This document shows, piece after piece, positions 55,493 to 64,000 of a DNA stretch of 64,000 nt. Position 1 is the stretch's first letter; the number at the start of each line of letters is the position of its first letter. A model generated the notes under the pieces. The model had not been told where the DNA came from, made no database searches, and was given only the letters and a program-made list of their open reading frames with translations. The translations under genes were made by a program, and so were the position numbers. Origin of the DNA: CAIWHR01 sp963823215 (GTDB lineage Bacteria > Pseudomonadota > Gammaproteobacteria > Burkholderiales > Casimicrobiaceae); contig CAWGKT010000017.1 of assembly GCA_963823215.1 (NCBI GenBank), positions 1 to 64,000 of the forward strand, given 5' to 3'.

Positions 55493-56770
55493 ATGAGCAT
55501 GCAACGGCGTGATTTCCTGAAAACGATCGGCGCGGCCTCGACGGTCGCCGCGATTCCGGGCTGCGCGACGATGGGCGGGACGAGCGGCAAGGTCGTCGTC
55601 ATCGGCGGCGGGTATGGCGGGGCGACGGCCGCGAAGTACATCCGCATGTGGAGCGATGGCAGGGTCGACGTGACCGTGGTCGAGCCGAACCCAGAGTTCA
55701 TCTCGTGCCCGATTTCGAATCTCGTGCTCGGGGGCAGCAAGACGCTCGCCGACATCACGGTGAGCTACGACAACCTGACGAAGCGCCACGGCGTGAAGAT
55801 CGTCAAGGACACGGCGACCGGGATCGACACCGAGAAGCGCATCGTGAAGCTCGCCGGCGGCGGCGAACTGCCGTATGACCGTCTCATCCTGTCGCCGGGC
55901 ATCGACTTCATGTGGGACAAGGTGCCCGGGCTCAACAACGCCCGCGCGCAGGAGACGATCCTGCACTCGTGGAAAGCAGGCGCGCAGACCGTCGCGTTGC
56001 GCCGCCAGCTGGAGGCGATGCCCGATGGCGGCGTCTATGCGCTGTCGATCCCCGTTGCGCCGTACCGGTGCCCGCCCGGGCCGTACGAGCGCGCGTGCCA
56101 GGTCGCCTGGTACTTCAAGCGGGCCAAGCCGAAATCGAAAGTGCTGATACTCGACGGCAACGGCGACGTCACGTCGAAGGGGCCGCTGTTCAAGAAGGCC
56201 TGGGCGGAGGAGTACAAGGGCATCGTCGAGTACCGGGGCAACCACGTGCTGACCGATGTCGACGTGGCGATGCGCACGGCGAGGTTCGAGGTGCAGGACC
56301 CCGTCAAGGCCGACGTGCTCAATGTCGTGCCGCCGCAGCGTGCCGCGGCCATCGCCCGATCGGCCGGCGTGGTCACCGCGAACGACCGCTGGTGCGACGT
56401 GGACTTCCTGACCTTTGAGTCGGTCAAGGTGAAGAACGTCCATGTGCTGGGCGATTCGATCCAGATCGCGGCGGGCATGCCCAAGTCCGGACACATGGCG
56501 AACCAGCACGCGAAGGTCTGCGCCGCGGCGGTGGTCGCCCTCCTCGCCGGGCAGGCGCCGAATCCCACGCCGGTCCTCACCAACACGTGCTACAGCTTCA
56601 TCACCGACAAGGACGTCGTCCATGTCGCCTCGGTCCACCAGTACGACAAGGAGAAGAGGACGGTGCTGGCCGTGCCCGGCTCGGGCGGCGTGTCTTCGGC
56701 GATGAGCGAGGTCGAGGGCCGGTACGCGTTCAACTGGGCGAAGAACATCTGGGCGGACGCGCTCGCCTAG
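55493..56770 (+). CDS. fccB: Sulfide dehydrogenase flavoprotein subunit (FccB)
   Basis: 425 aa. The Tat signal QRRDFLKTIGAASTVAAIPG is followed by the FAD-binding motif VVVIGGGYGGATAAKYI. Redox cysteines are visible in YRCPPGPYERACQV and in NTCYSFIT. Together with the adjacent cytochrome this is the flavocytochrome c sulfide dehydrogenase that oxidises sulfide in the periplasm. The C-terminal flavoprotein domain (KEKRTVLAVPGSGG) is complete. A strong terminator lies 81 bp downstream. Confidence 0.92.
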   Translation: MSMQRRDFLKTIGAASTVAAIPGCATMGGTSGKVVVIGGGYGGATAAKYIRMWSDGRVDVTVVEPNPEFISCPISNLVLGGSKTLADITVSYDNLTKRHGVKIVKDTATGIDTEKRIVKLAGGGELPYDRLILSPGIDFMWDKVPGLNNARAQETILHSWKAGAQTVALRRQLEAMPDGGVYALSIPVAPYRCPPGPYERACQVAWYFKRAKPKSKVLILDGNGDVTSKGPLFKKAWAEEYKGIVEYRGNHVLTDVDVAMRTARFEVQDPVKADVLNVVPPQRAAAIARSAGVVTANDRWCDVDFLTFESVKVKNVHVLGDSIQIAAGMPKSGHMANQHAKVCAAAVVALLAGQAPNPTPVLTNTCYSFITDKDVVHVASVHQYDKEKRTVLAVPGSGGVSSAMSEVEGRYAFNWAKNIWADALA

Positions 56771-56850
56771 CCAAACGCAGGCGCAACGCCGGCTTGGGCT
56801 CCCGCCCAGGCCGAAGTCCGGTTGGGCTACCGCTTTGCGCGCAGTGCCCC

Positions 56851-56884
56851 AAACAGAACGGCGCCTGATGGCGCCGTTCTGTTT
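56851..56884. terminator. Bidirectional terminator between fccB and clpA
   Basis: A perfect 15-bp inverted repeat (AAACAGAACGGCGCC and its complement) around a TGAT loop, with A-rich and T-rich ends. It lies between the convergent ends of fccB and clpA and would stop transcription both ways. Confidence 0.85.
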
Positions 56885-56924
56885 GCCTACGCTCGCTCGC
56901 GCGAGTCGTCGCCGGCCCTGATCT

Positions 56925-59189
56925 TCACGCCACGGGCTCGGTTTCCTTCGTCTCCTCGAACACGAGGCGGACCTTGTCGTCGTCGCCGACGTCGATCGTC
57001 ACTTGACCGCCACCGACGAGCCGCCCGAACAGGAGCTCGTCGGCGAGCGCCTTCCTTATCGTGTCCTGGATGAGCCGCGCCATCGGCCGTGCGCCCATCT
57101 GCGGGTCGAAACCCTTCCTGGCCAGGAACGACTTGAGCTCGGCCGTGAACGTCGGCTCGACCTTCTTCTCGTGCAGCTGGTTCTCGAGCTCGAGCAGGAA
57201 CTTGTCGACCACCTTGAGGATGACGTCGGTGTCGAGCTGCGCGAACGAGATCGTCGCGTCCAGGCGGTTGCGGAACTCCGGCGTGAACAGCCGCTTGATC
57301 TCGGCCATTTCGTCGCCGCTTTCCTTGGCGTTGGTGAAGCCCATCGTGCCGCGAGCGAGCTCCGCGGCGCCGGCGTTGGTCGTCATGATGATCGTGACGT
57401 TGCGGAAGTCCGCCTTGCGGCCGTTGTTGTCGGTCAACGTCCCGTGGTCCATCACCTGCAGCAGGATGTTGTAGATGTCCGGGTGCGCCTTCTCGATCTC
57501 GTCCATCAGCAGCACGCTGTACGGATGCTTGGTGATCGCCTCGGTAAGCTGGCCGCCCTGGTCGAAACCGATGTAGCCGGGCGGGGCGCCGATCATCCGC
57601 GACACGGCGTGCCGCTCCATGTACTCGGACATGTCGAAGCGGATCAGCTCGACGCCGAGGCAGTACGCGAGCTGGCGCGCGACTTCGGTCTTGCCCACAC
57701 CGGTCGGACCGCTGAACAGGAAGTTGCCGATCGGCTTCTGCGGATTGCCCAGGCCCGAGCGCGCCATCCGGATCGCGGCCACCAGCGCGTCGATCGCCCG
57801 GTCCTGCCCGAACACGACGTTCTTGAGATCGCGATCGAGCGTCTTCAGCGCGTTGCGGTCGTCGGAGGTGACGTTCTTCGCCGGAATACGGGCGATCTTC
57901 GCGACGATCTCCTCGATCTCGGTCTTGCTGATCACCTTCTTCTGCTTCGATTTTGGCAGGATCTTCTGCGCGGCCCCCGCCTCGTCGATGACGTCGATCG
58001 CCTTGTCCGGCAGGTGCCGGTCGTTGATGAACCGCGCCGACAGTTCGGCGGCAGTCGTCAGCGCCGCGGGCGCGTACTTGACGCCATGGTGCTGCTCGAA
58101 GCGCGATTTCAGGCCCTTGAGAATCTCGATCGTCTCGGCGATGGATGGCTCCGGCACGTCGACCTTCTGGAAGCGCCGCGACAATGCGTGGTCCTTCTCG
58201 AAGATCTGCCGAAATTCGTTGTACGTCGTGGCGCCGATGCACTTCATCGCGCCCGTGGACAGCGCCGGCTTCAGCAGGTTCGAGGCGTCGAGCGTGCCGC
58301 CCGACGCGGCGCCGGCGCCGATGATGGTGTGGATCTCGTCGATGAACAGGATCGACTTCGGGTTTTCGACGAGCTGTTTCAGCACCGCCTTGAGGCGCTG
58401 CTCGAAATCGCCGCGATATTTCGTGCCGGCGAGGAGCGCGCCCATGTCGAGCGAATAGACCTGGTAGTCGTAGAGCAGCTCCGGCACGGCCTGCTCGTTG
58501 ATTCGGCGCGCGAGCCCCTCGGCAATCGCCGTCTTCCCCACGCCGGCCTCGCCGACCAGCAGCGGATTGTTCTTGCGGCGGCGGCACAGCACCTGGATCA
58601 CCCGCTCGAGCTCGTGCGCGCGGCCGATCAGCGGGTCGGTCTTGCCCTGCTTCGCCATCGTGTTGAGGTTGATCGTGTACGAGTCGAGCGCGCCCTGCGT
58701 CTCGCTCGCGCCCTCGCTCTCTTCCTTGGCGTCGGCCTTCTCCGGCTTCTGCTGCGCGTTCTTGGTGATGCCGTGCGCGATGTAGTTGACGACGTCGAGC
58801 CGCGTCACGCCGCGCTGGTTGAGGAAGTAGACGGCGTGCGATTCCTTCTCGCCGAAGATCGCGACCAGGACGTTGGCGCCGGTGACTTCCTTCTTGCCGG
58901 ACGACTGCACGTGCAGGATCGCGCGCTGGATCACGCGCTGGAAGCCCTGCGTGGGCTGCGTGTCCGCGTCCGAGTGCGGCGACAGGCGCGGCGTGTGCTC
59001 GCTGATGAAGTCGGTGAGCACACCGCGCAGCTCGTCCAGATCCACTCCGCAGGCCTTGAGCACCTCGGCTGCCGACGGGTTGTCCAGCATCGCGAGCAGC
59101 AGGTGCTCGACGGTGATGAACTCGTGCTGCTTCTGCCGGGCCTCGACAAAGGCCATGTGGAGGGATACTTCCAGTTCCTGCGCGATCAT
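56925..59189 (-). CDS. clpA: ATP-dependent Clp protease ATP-binding subunit ClpA
   Basis: 754 aa. The N-terminal Clp_N repeat domain (residues 1-145, VEARQKQHEFITVEHLLLAM) binds ClpS. Two AAA+ modules follow: Walker A GEAGVGKT at 213-220 and GPTGVGKTEVA near 495, with Walker B ILFIDEIH and LLMDEIEKAH. The ClpP-binding loop IGL/IGF type region and sensor 2 (ARPMARLIQDTIRKALADEL) are at the end. It unfolds substrates for ClpP and is complete. It follows clpS by 61 bp, the usual order. Confidence 0.97.
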   Translation of the reverse strand: MIAQELEVSLHMAFVEARQKQHEFITVEHLLLAMLDNPSAAEVLKACGVDLDELRGVLTDFISEHTPRLSPHSDADTQPTQGFQRVIQRAILHVQSSGKKEVTGANVLVAIFGEKESHAVYFLNQRGVTRLDVVNYIAHGITKNAQQKPEKADAKEESEGASETQGALDSYTINLNTMAKQGKTDPLIGRAHELERVIQVLCRRRKNNPLLVGEAGVGKTAIAEGLARRINEQAVPELLYDYQVYSLDMGALLAGTKYRGDFEQRLKAVLKQLVENPKSILFIDEIHTIIGAGAASGGTLDASNLLKPALSTGAMKCIGATTYNEFRQIFEKDHALSRRFQKVDVPEPSIAETIEILKGLKSRFEQHHGVKYAPAALTTAAELSARFINDRHLPDKAIDVIDEAGAAQKILPKSKQKKVISKTEIEEIVAKIARIPAKNVTSDDRNALKTLDRDLKNVVFGQDRAIDALVAAIRMARSGLGNPQKPIGNFLFSGPTGVGKTEVARQLAYCLGVELIRFDMSEYMERHAVSRMIGAPPGYIGFDQGGQLTEAITKHPYSVLLMDEIEKAHPDIYNILLQVMDHGTLTDNNGRKADFRNVTIIMTTNAGAAELARGTMGFTNAKESGDEMAEIKRLFTPEFRNRLDATISFAQLDTDVILKVVDKFLLELENQLHEKKVEPTFTAELKSFLARKGFDPQMGARPMARLIQDTIRKALADELLFGRLVGGGQVTIDVGDDDKVRLVFEETKETEPVA

Positions 59190-59250
59190 CTCGATTGCCT
59201 CTTTCGCCCGAATCCGCCGCGCCGCGGGTTGCGGCGAAAGCGTACCTCGC

Positions 59251-59559
59251 TCACGTCTCCTCCATCGTGCACTGCAACGGGTGCTGGTGCCGCCGCGCGA
59301 GATCGACCACCTGATCGACCTTGCTGGTCGCGATCTCGCGCACGTACGTCCCGCACACCCCCATTCCCTCGCGATGCACCTGCAGCATCACTTGCGTGGC
59401 CTTTTCCCGGCTCATCGCGAAAACAGTCTGCAACACGACAACGACAAAGTCCATCGGCGTGTAATCGTCGTTCAGCAGCAGCACCTTGTAGAGCGGCGGC
59501 GGCTTGACCCGGATTTTCTCAGCCTCGAGAAGGCTGCCATCCTGCTGCTGATTGGCCAT
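59251..59559 (-). CDS. clpS: ATP-dependent Clp protease adaptor ClpS
   Basis: 102 aa. PPPLYKVLLLNDDYTPMDFV holds the residues that bind the N-degron pocket, and VMLQVHREGMGVCGTYVREI with VDLARRHQHPLQCTMEE completes the fold. ClpS brings N-end-rule substrates to ClpA, encoded next to it. Full length for the family. Confidence 0.96.
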   Translation of the reverse strand: MANQQQDGSLLEAEKIRVKPPPLYKVLLLNDDYTPMDFVVVVLQTVFAMSREKATQVMLQVHREGMGVCGTYVREIATSKVDQVVDLARRHQHPLQCTMEET

Positions 59560-59900
59560 TGTCCCCTAATTTCGGGCAATCGTAAGATGGGTCTATGTTT
59601 GACGATTGCAACAGATTATTCAAGGGGAAAGCGCTTTGCGCTACCGCGGGCTTGCCGCCCGCAGGGATCGTGCGCATCATTGACAATCCACCTACGGGCC
59701 TGTGGGCATTCCCTGCGCCTGCGGCCGCCCAGGAGCCCGGTGCCACACGGGGGGGACCGGCCTGCTCAGGCGGGAGTTCCCGAGCCCGGGCGTCGGCGTT
59801 GCGCGACCGCCGGTCGGCCCAACACGTCCCCGTGTACCGCTTTGCACGCACCGGCGAGGCACGCCCGTGGAGCGTCCCGCCAGCCGCGCCCCGCTGCGGC
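59560..59900. other. Intergenic region between icd and clpS
   Basis: No gene is supported in 341 bp. The half next to clpS is AT-richer and probably holds the clpS promoter, though no clear -35/-10 pair was found. The middle has a GC hairpin (GCGGGC near 59648 with GCCCGC), and the rest is C-rich low-complexity sequence. Confidence 0.4.
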
Positions 59901-61154
<1,254 letters not shown>

Positions 61155-61340
61155 GGATTCTCCTGAAGGGGTCTTCGCGGCCGGCGCCAGTAGCGCGGCA
61201 GCGCGATTCGAGTGCCATGCGGCAAGCGTCCAATTATCCGGGATTCCGGTGAATCCCGCCACGACCCGGCACGGCGCATCCGGGCGCGTACCGAATGCGT
61301 ACCGTGCCCGTTTGCGCCGCGGCGCCCCGCGGGCCTCGCG

Positions 61341-61349
61341 TGCTATGAT
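61341..61349 (+). promoter_or_regulatory. Extended -10 promoter upstream of pcnB
   Basis: TGCTATGAT combines a TGn extension with a TATGAT hexamer about 105 bp before the pcnB start. No convincing -35 box at 17 bp. The gap 61155-61454 between the divergent icd and pcnB genes holds no other visible feature. Confidence 0.45.
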
Positions 61350-61454
61350 CGTCGCCCGTCCGCTCCACTGCTATCGGTGCGCTTTGCGCAGCCGCCCGCC
61401 CCAACCGTCGGTCTCCTCGTCCGGCCCGGTCGGACGCGCCACCCCTATGCCGCG

Positions 61455-62828
61455 ATGATCCGCCGCCTGCTTGCACGCCTGCTACCCCGCAAGAAAAGCG
61501 GGGCACGGGATCCCCGCATCTATGGCCCGGGCGACCATCCGATCCGCCGCCAGCAGCTGGGGCGCGGCGCGATCGAGGTGACGCGCAAGCTGCACGAAGC
61601 GGGTTTCAAGGCCTTCGTCGTCGGCGGCGCCGTGCGCGATCTGCTGCTCGGCATCGAGCCGAAGGATTTCGACATTGCCACCGACGCCAGGCCCGAGCAG
61701 GTGAAGCCGCTGTTCCGCCGCGCCTTCGTCATCGGTCGTCGCTTCCGGCTCGTGCACGTTCATGTCGGCCCGGAAACGATCGAAGTCTCGACGTTTCGCG
61801 CGGCGCAGACCGGCGATGACGCAACCGACGAGCACGGCCGGCTGCTTTCGGACAACGTCTACGGCTCGCAGGCCGAGGATGCGGCGCGGCGCGACTTCAC
61901 GATCAACGCGCTCTACTTCGACCCCGCCACCGAGCAGGTGTGGGACTACGTCGGCGGCGTCGCCGACATCCGCGCCCGCCAGCTGAAGCTGATCGGCGTG
62001 CCGGTGACGCGGCTGCGGGAGGATCCGGTGCGCATGCTGCGGGCCGTGCGGCTCGCCGCTAAGCTCGGCGTTGCGATCGAGCCCAGAACGGCCGCCCCGA
62101 TCCCGAAACTCGCGCCGCTGATCCAGAACGTCCCGCCGGCGCGGCTCTTCGACGAGATGCAGAAACTCCTGCTCTCCGGCCATGCGGTCGAGACCCTGCG
62201 GAGCCTGCGGGCGCACGGACTGTCCCACGGCCTGCTGCCACTGATCGACGTTATCCTCGAGCAGCCGCTCGGCCAGCGCTTCATCGAACTAGCGCTCGCC
62301 GAAACCGATCGGCGCGTACGCGAGGATCGCGGCGTCTCGCCCGGCTTCCTGTTCGCCACGCTCCTCTGGCACGAGGTGCTCGCGACCTGGAAGACGGCGC
62401 GCGCAGGCGGCGGGAAAGCGATTCCCGCGCTGTTCACGGCGATGGACGCGGTCCTGGGCGAACAGGCCAAGAAGATCGCGATACCGCGCCGGTTCGAAGC
62501 CACGATCAAGGAGATCTGGTCGCTGCAGCCGCGCTTCGAGCAGCGCGCCGGAGGGCGTCCCTTCCGCCTGCTGGAGCATCCTGGTTTCCGTGCCGGCTGG
62601 GACTTTCTCGACCTGCGCTGCCAGAGCGGCGAACTCGAAGGCGAACTCGCGGGCCTCGCCGACTGGTGGGATCGTTTCGCCAACGCCGGCACCGACGAGC
62701 GCGAAGCGATGCTGAAGCCCGACGACGGCCCGAAGCCGCGCAGTCGCGGACGGGGCCGCGGGCGCAAGCGCCGCGCTGACAGCGAGACCGCGCAGCCGGA
62801 CGGCAATCCGCCGGCCGGAGAGGCATGA
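61455..62828 (+). CDS. pcnB: Poly(A) polymerase I
   Basis: 457 aa. An N-terminal basic leader (RRLLARLLPRKKSG) is followed by the nucleotidyltransferase head FVVGGAVRDLLLGIEPKDFD with the catalytic Asp pair, then RRFRLVHVHVG and RRDFTINALYFDP. RNA-binding helices follow, and the end is basic (PRSRGRGRGRKRRA). PcnB, not CCA transferase, is supported by the basic tail and the folK partner. It adds poly(A) tails that speed RNA decay. ATG 61455. The stop overlaps folK by 4 bp. Confidence 0.93.
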   Translation: MIRRLLARLLPRKKSGARDPRIYGPGDHPIRRQQLGRGAIEVTRKLHEAGFKAFVVGGAVRDLLLGIEPKDFDIATDARPEQVKPLFRRAFVIGRRFRLVHVHVGPETIEVSTFRAAQTGDDATDEHGRLLSDNVYGSQAEDAARRDFTINALYFDPATEQVWDYVGGVADIRARQLKLIGVPVTRLREDPVRMLRAVRLAAKLGVAIEPRTAAPIPKLAPLIQNVPPARLFDEMQKLLLSGHAVETLRSLRAHGLSHGLLPLIDVILEQPLGQRFIELALAETDRRVREDRGVSPGFLFATLLWHEVLATWKTARAGGGKAIPALFTAMDAVLGEQAKKIAIPRRFEATIKEIWSLQPRFEQRAGGRPFRLLEHPGFRAGWDFLDLRCQSGELEGELAGLADWWDRFANAGTDEREAMLKPDDGPKPRSRGRGRGRKRRADSETAQPDGNPPAGEA

Positions 62829-63331
62829 CGCTCGCATTCGTGGGACTCGGCAGCAATCTCGCCCATCCGCGCCGGCAGCTCGCCCGCGCGGTGCGCGCGA
62901 TCGCGCGCCTGCCGGCGATGCGCGTCGTCGCCGTCTCCCCGAGCTACGCCAGCGCTCCCATCGGCTGCGACACGCCGCAGCCCGACTACGTCAACGCCGT
63001 CGTCGCAGTGCGCACGGCGCTCCAGCCGCGCGCCCTGCTCGCCGCGCTCCATTCCATCGAACGCCGCCAGCATCGACGGCGCGACCGCGAGCCGAAGCGC
63101 AACGCGTCGCGGACGCTCGACCTCGATCTGCTGATATTCGGCCGCCGCCGCATCAGCCTGGCGACGCTGACGGTCCCGCATCCGCGCATGCACGAGCGCG
63201 CGTTCGTGTTGCGTCCGCTCGTCGATGTCGCCGCGCAGGCGACCATCCCCGGGCGCGGGCTCGCCCGTCGCTTCCTCGGCGCCGTGCGCGACCAGCGGAT
63301 CGCGCGTACGCGCTCCCAGCGCCTGCGCTGA
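62825..63331 (+). CDS. folK: 2-amino-4-hydroxy-6-hydroxymethyldihydropteridine pyrophosphokinase
   Basis: Transfers pyrophosphate to the pterin in folate synthesis. 168 aa. AFVGLGSNLAHPRRQLARAV starts the protein. The family signature is NASRTLDLDLLIFG with metal-binding Asp residues, and PHPRMHERAFVLRPLVDV follows. The sequence between (HRRRDREPKRNA) is unusually Arg-rich. It is overlapped by pcnB and followed 25 bp later by the kinase gene. Confidence 0.95.
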   Translation: MTLAFVGLGSNLAHPRRQLARAVRAIARLPAMRVVAVSPSYASAPIGCDTPQPDYVNAVVAVRTALQPRALLAALHSIERRQHRRRDREPKRNASRTLDLDLLIFGRRRISLATLTVPHPRMHERAFVLRPLVDVAAQATIPGRGLARRFLGAVRDQRIARTRSQRLR

Positions 63332-63356
63332 CGCCGCATCAGCCACGGATCCGCCG

Positions 63357-63998
63357 ATGGACCTCGAGAAGTGCCGCTACGTCGTGGTCGAGGGGCCGAT
63401 TGGCGCGGGCAAGACGAGCCTCGCACGCGTGCTTGCGCACCACGTCGGCGGCGAGGAGCTGTTCGAGCGGCCCGAGGACAATCCGTTCCTCGAGCGCTTC
63501 TACGGCGACATGCCGCGCTTCGCCCTCGCCACCCAGCTCACGTTCCTGTTCCAGCGCGCGGACCAGCTGTCCGGGGTCGGCCAGTTCGACATGTTCCGCC
63601 AGCTTACCGTGGGTGATTTCCTGCTCGACAAGGACCCGCTGTTCGCGCGGCTCAACCTGTCGGATGCCGAGTACCTGCTCTATGAGAAGGTCTATTCGCA
63701 CCTCAAACCGCAGACGCCGACGCCGGATCTCGTCATCTACCTGCAGGCACCCGTCGACACGCTGATCGAGCGCGTGCATCGGCGCGGCGTCGAATTCGAG
63801 CGGAAGATATCGACGAGCTACCTGACGCGCCTGGCCGATGCCTACAGCCGTTACTTCTACGCCTACGAGGCCGCCCCGCTGCTGATCGTCAACAGCGAAC
63901 GGCTCAATTTCGTCGACAATCCCGACCACGCCAAGCTGCTCCTGGCGCGCATTCGCTCCATGCGCGGACGCCGCGAGTTCTTCAATCTCGCGTCCTGA
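63357..63998 (+). CDS. Deoxynucleoside kinase (deoxyguanosine/deoxyadenosine kinase family)
   Basis: 213 aa. YVVVEGPIGAGKTSLARVLA is the P-loop, RPEDNPFLERFYGDMPRFAL and DFLLDKDPLFARLNLSDAEY carry the ERS/DxF-like segments, and YLQAPVDTLIERVHRRGVEFER contains the LID arginines. The enzyme phosphorylates deoxynucleosides in the salvage pathway. The chain pcnB-folK-kinase is common in betaproteobacteria, often followed by panB just beyond the window. It ends 2 bp before the window edge region. Confidence 0.9.
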   Translation: MDLEKCRYVVVEGPIGAGKTSLARVLAHHVGGEELFERPEDNPFLERFYGDMPRFALATQLTFLFQRADQLSGVGQFDMFRQLTVGDFLLDKDPLFARLNLSDAEYLLYEKVYSHLKPQTPTPDLVIYLQAPVDTLIERVHRRGVEFERKISTSYLTRLADAYSRYFYAYEAAPLLIVNSERLNFVDNPDHAKLLLARIRSMRGRREFFNLAS

Positions 63999-64000
63999 CG

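Noticed and set aside
57003..59507. 834-codon plus-strand open frame
   Set aside because: It is the exact antisense of clpA and part of clpS. The protein has no family motifs and is an artefact of high GC content.

Overview
The window looks like a chromosomal segment of a GC-rich betaproteobacterium, probably of the Burkholderiales/Rhodocyclales type. The evidence is the housekeeping content and order: trpG-trpD-trpC, clpS-clpA, icd, pcnB-folK-deoxynucleoside kinase, isocitrate lyase, and a flavocytochrome c sulfide dehydrogenase pair. GTG starts and ATGA/GTGA stop-start overlaps are common. No rRNA, tRNA or CRISPR array was seen.

Layout. (1) 40-8663, minus strand: a surface-polysaccharide block with a methyltransferase, an LpxL-like acyltransferase, a first ABC polysaccharide exporter (ATPase 2462-3754, permease 3828-4698), an EEP-family hydrolase, and a GtrA / DPM-like GT2 / GT-C trio. 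(2) 8629-12849: a ugp-type binding-protein-dependent ABC importer (ugpC-B-A-E order). (3) 12891-15331: trpC, trpD and trpG, without trpE next to them. (4) 15448-32683, minus strand: the main polysaccharide cluster. It runs rmd-gmd (GDP-D-rhamnose synthesis), a second ABC exporter, a 93-aa protein, a three-domain glycosyltransferase, a DUF4214/coiled-coil methyltransferase, further glycosyltransferases, a methyltransferase and an O-antigen ligase/polymerase-like protein. Most junctions overlap by 4 bp and a strong extended -10 promoter sits at 32750-32758. A divergent GT4 gene follows at 32811-33930. (5) 33956-35999: a scarred segment with an FkbM methyltransferase, a truncated methyltransferase, a 32-bp inverted repeat and an IS91-type transposase remnant. 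(6) 36000-46545: a CDP-hexose and lipid-linked-sugar block (rfbG, SDR reductase, membrane GT2, rfbF, LPG_synthase_TM protein, FAD oxidoreductase) flanked by two membrane proteins of about 655 aa that share a C-terminal domain. (7) 46657-49057: an ABC substrate-binding protein, then an array of attC sites without an integrase (CALIN) carrying a membrane protein, a HicBA toxin-antitoxin pair and a DUF6429 protein. (8) 49312-63998: ordinary chromosome with DUF362, muconolactone-isomerase-like protein, thpR, aceA, an MBL/beta-CASP nuclease, fccAB, clpA, clpS, icd, pcnB, folK and a deoxynucleoside kinase.

How the genes work together. Blocks 1 and 4-6 together can make GDP-D-rhamnose and a CDP-6-deoxyhexose, polymerise sugars in the cytoplasm with multidomain glycosyltransferases, methylate products, export through two ABC-2 systems and probably add lipid-linked side sugars. 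This resembles A-band/O9a-type ABC-dependent O-polysaccharide pathways. The remaining blocks are core metabolism and protein quality control.

Caution. Many genes in the first 46 kb carry apparent single-base indels, including three in the housekeeping gene trpC, whereas 46.6-64 kb is clean. Sequencing or assembly error is the simplest explanation. Those genes are given as one span, with the approximate frameshift positions stated.
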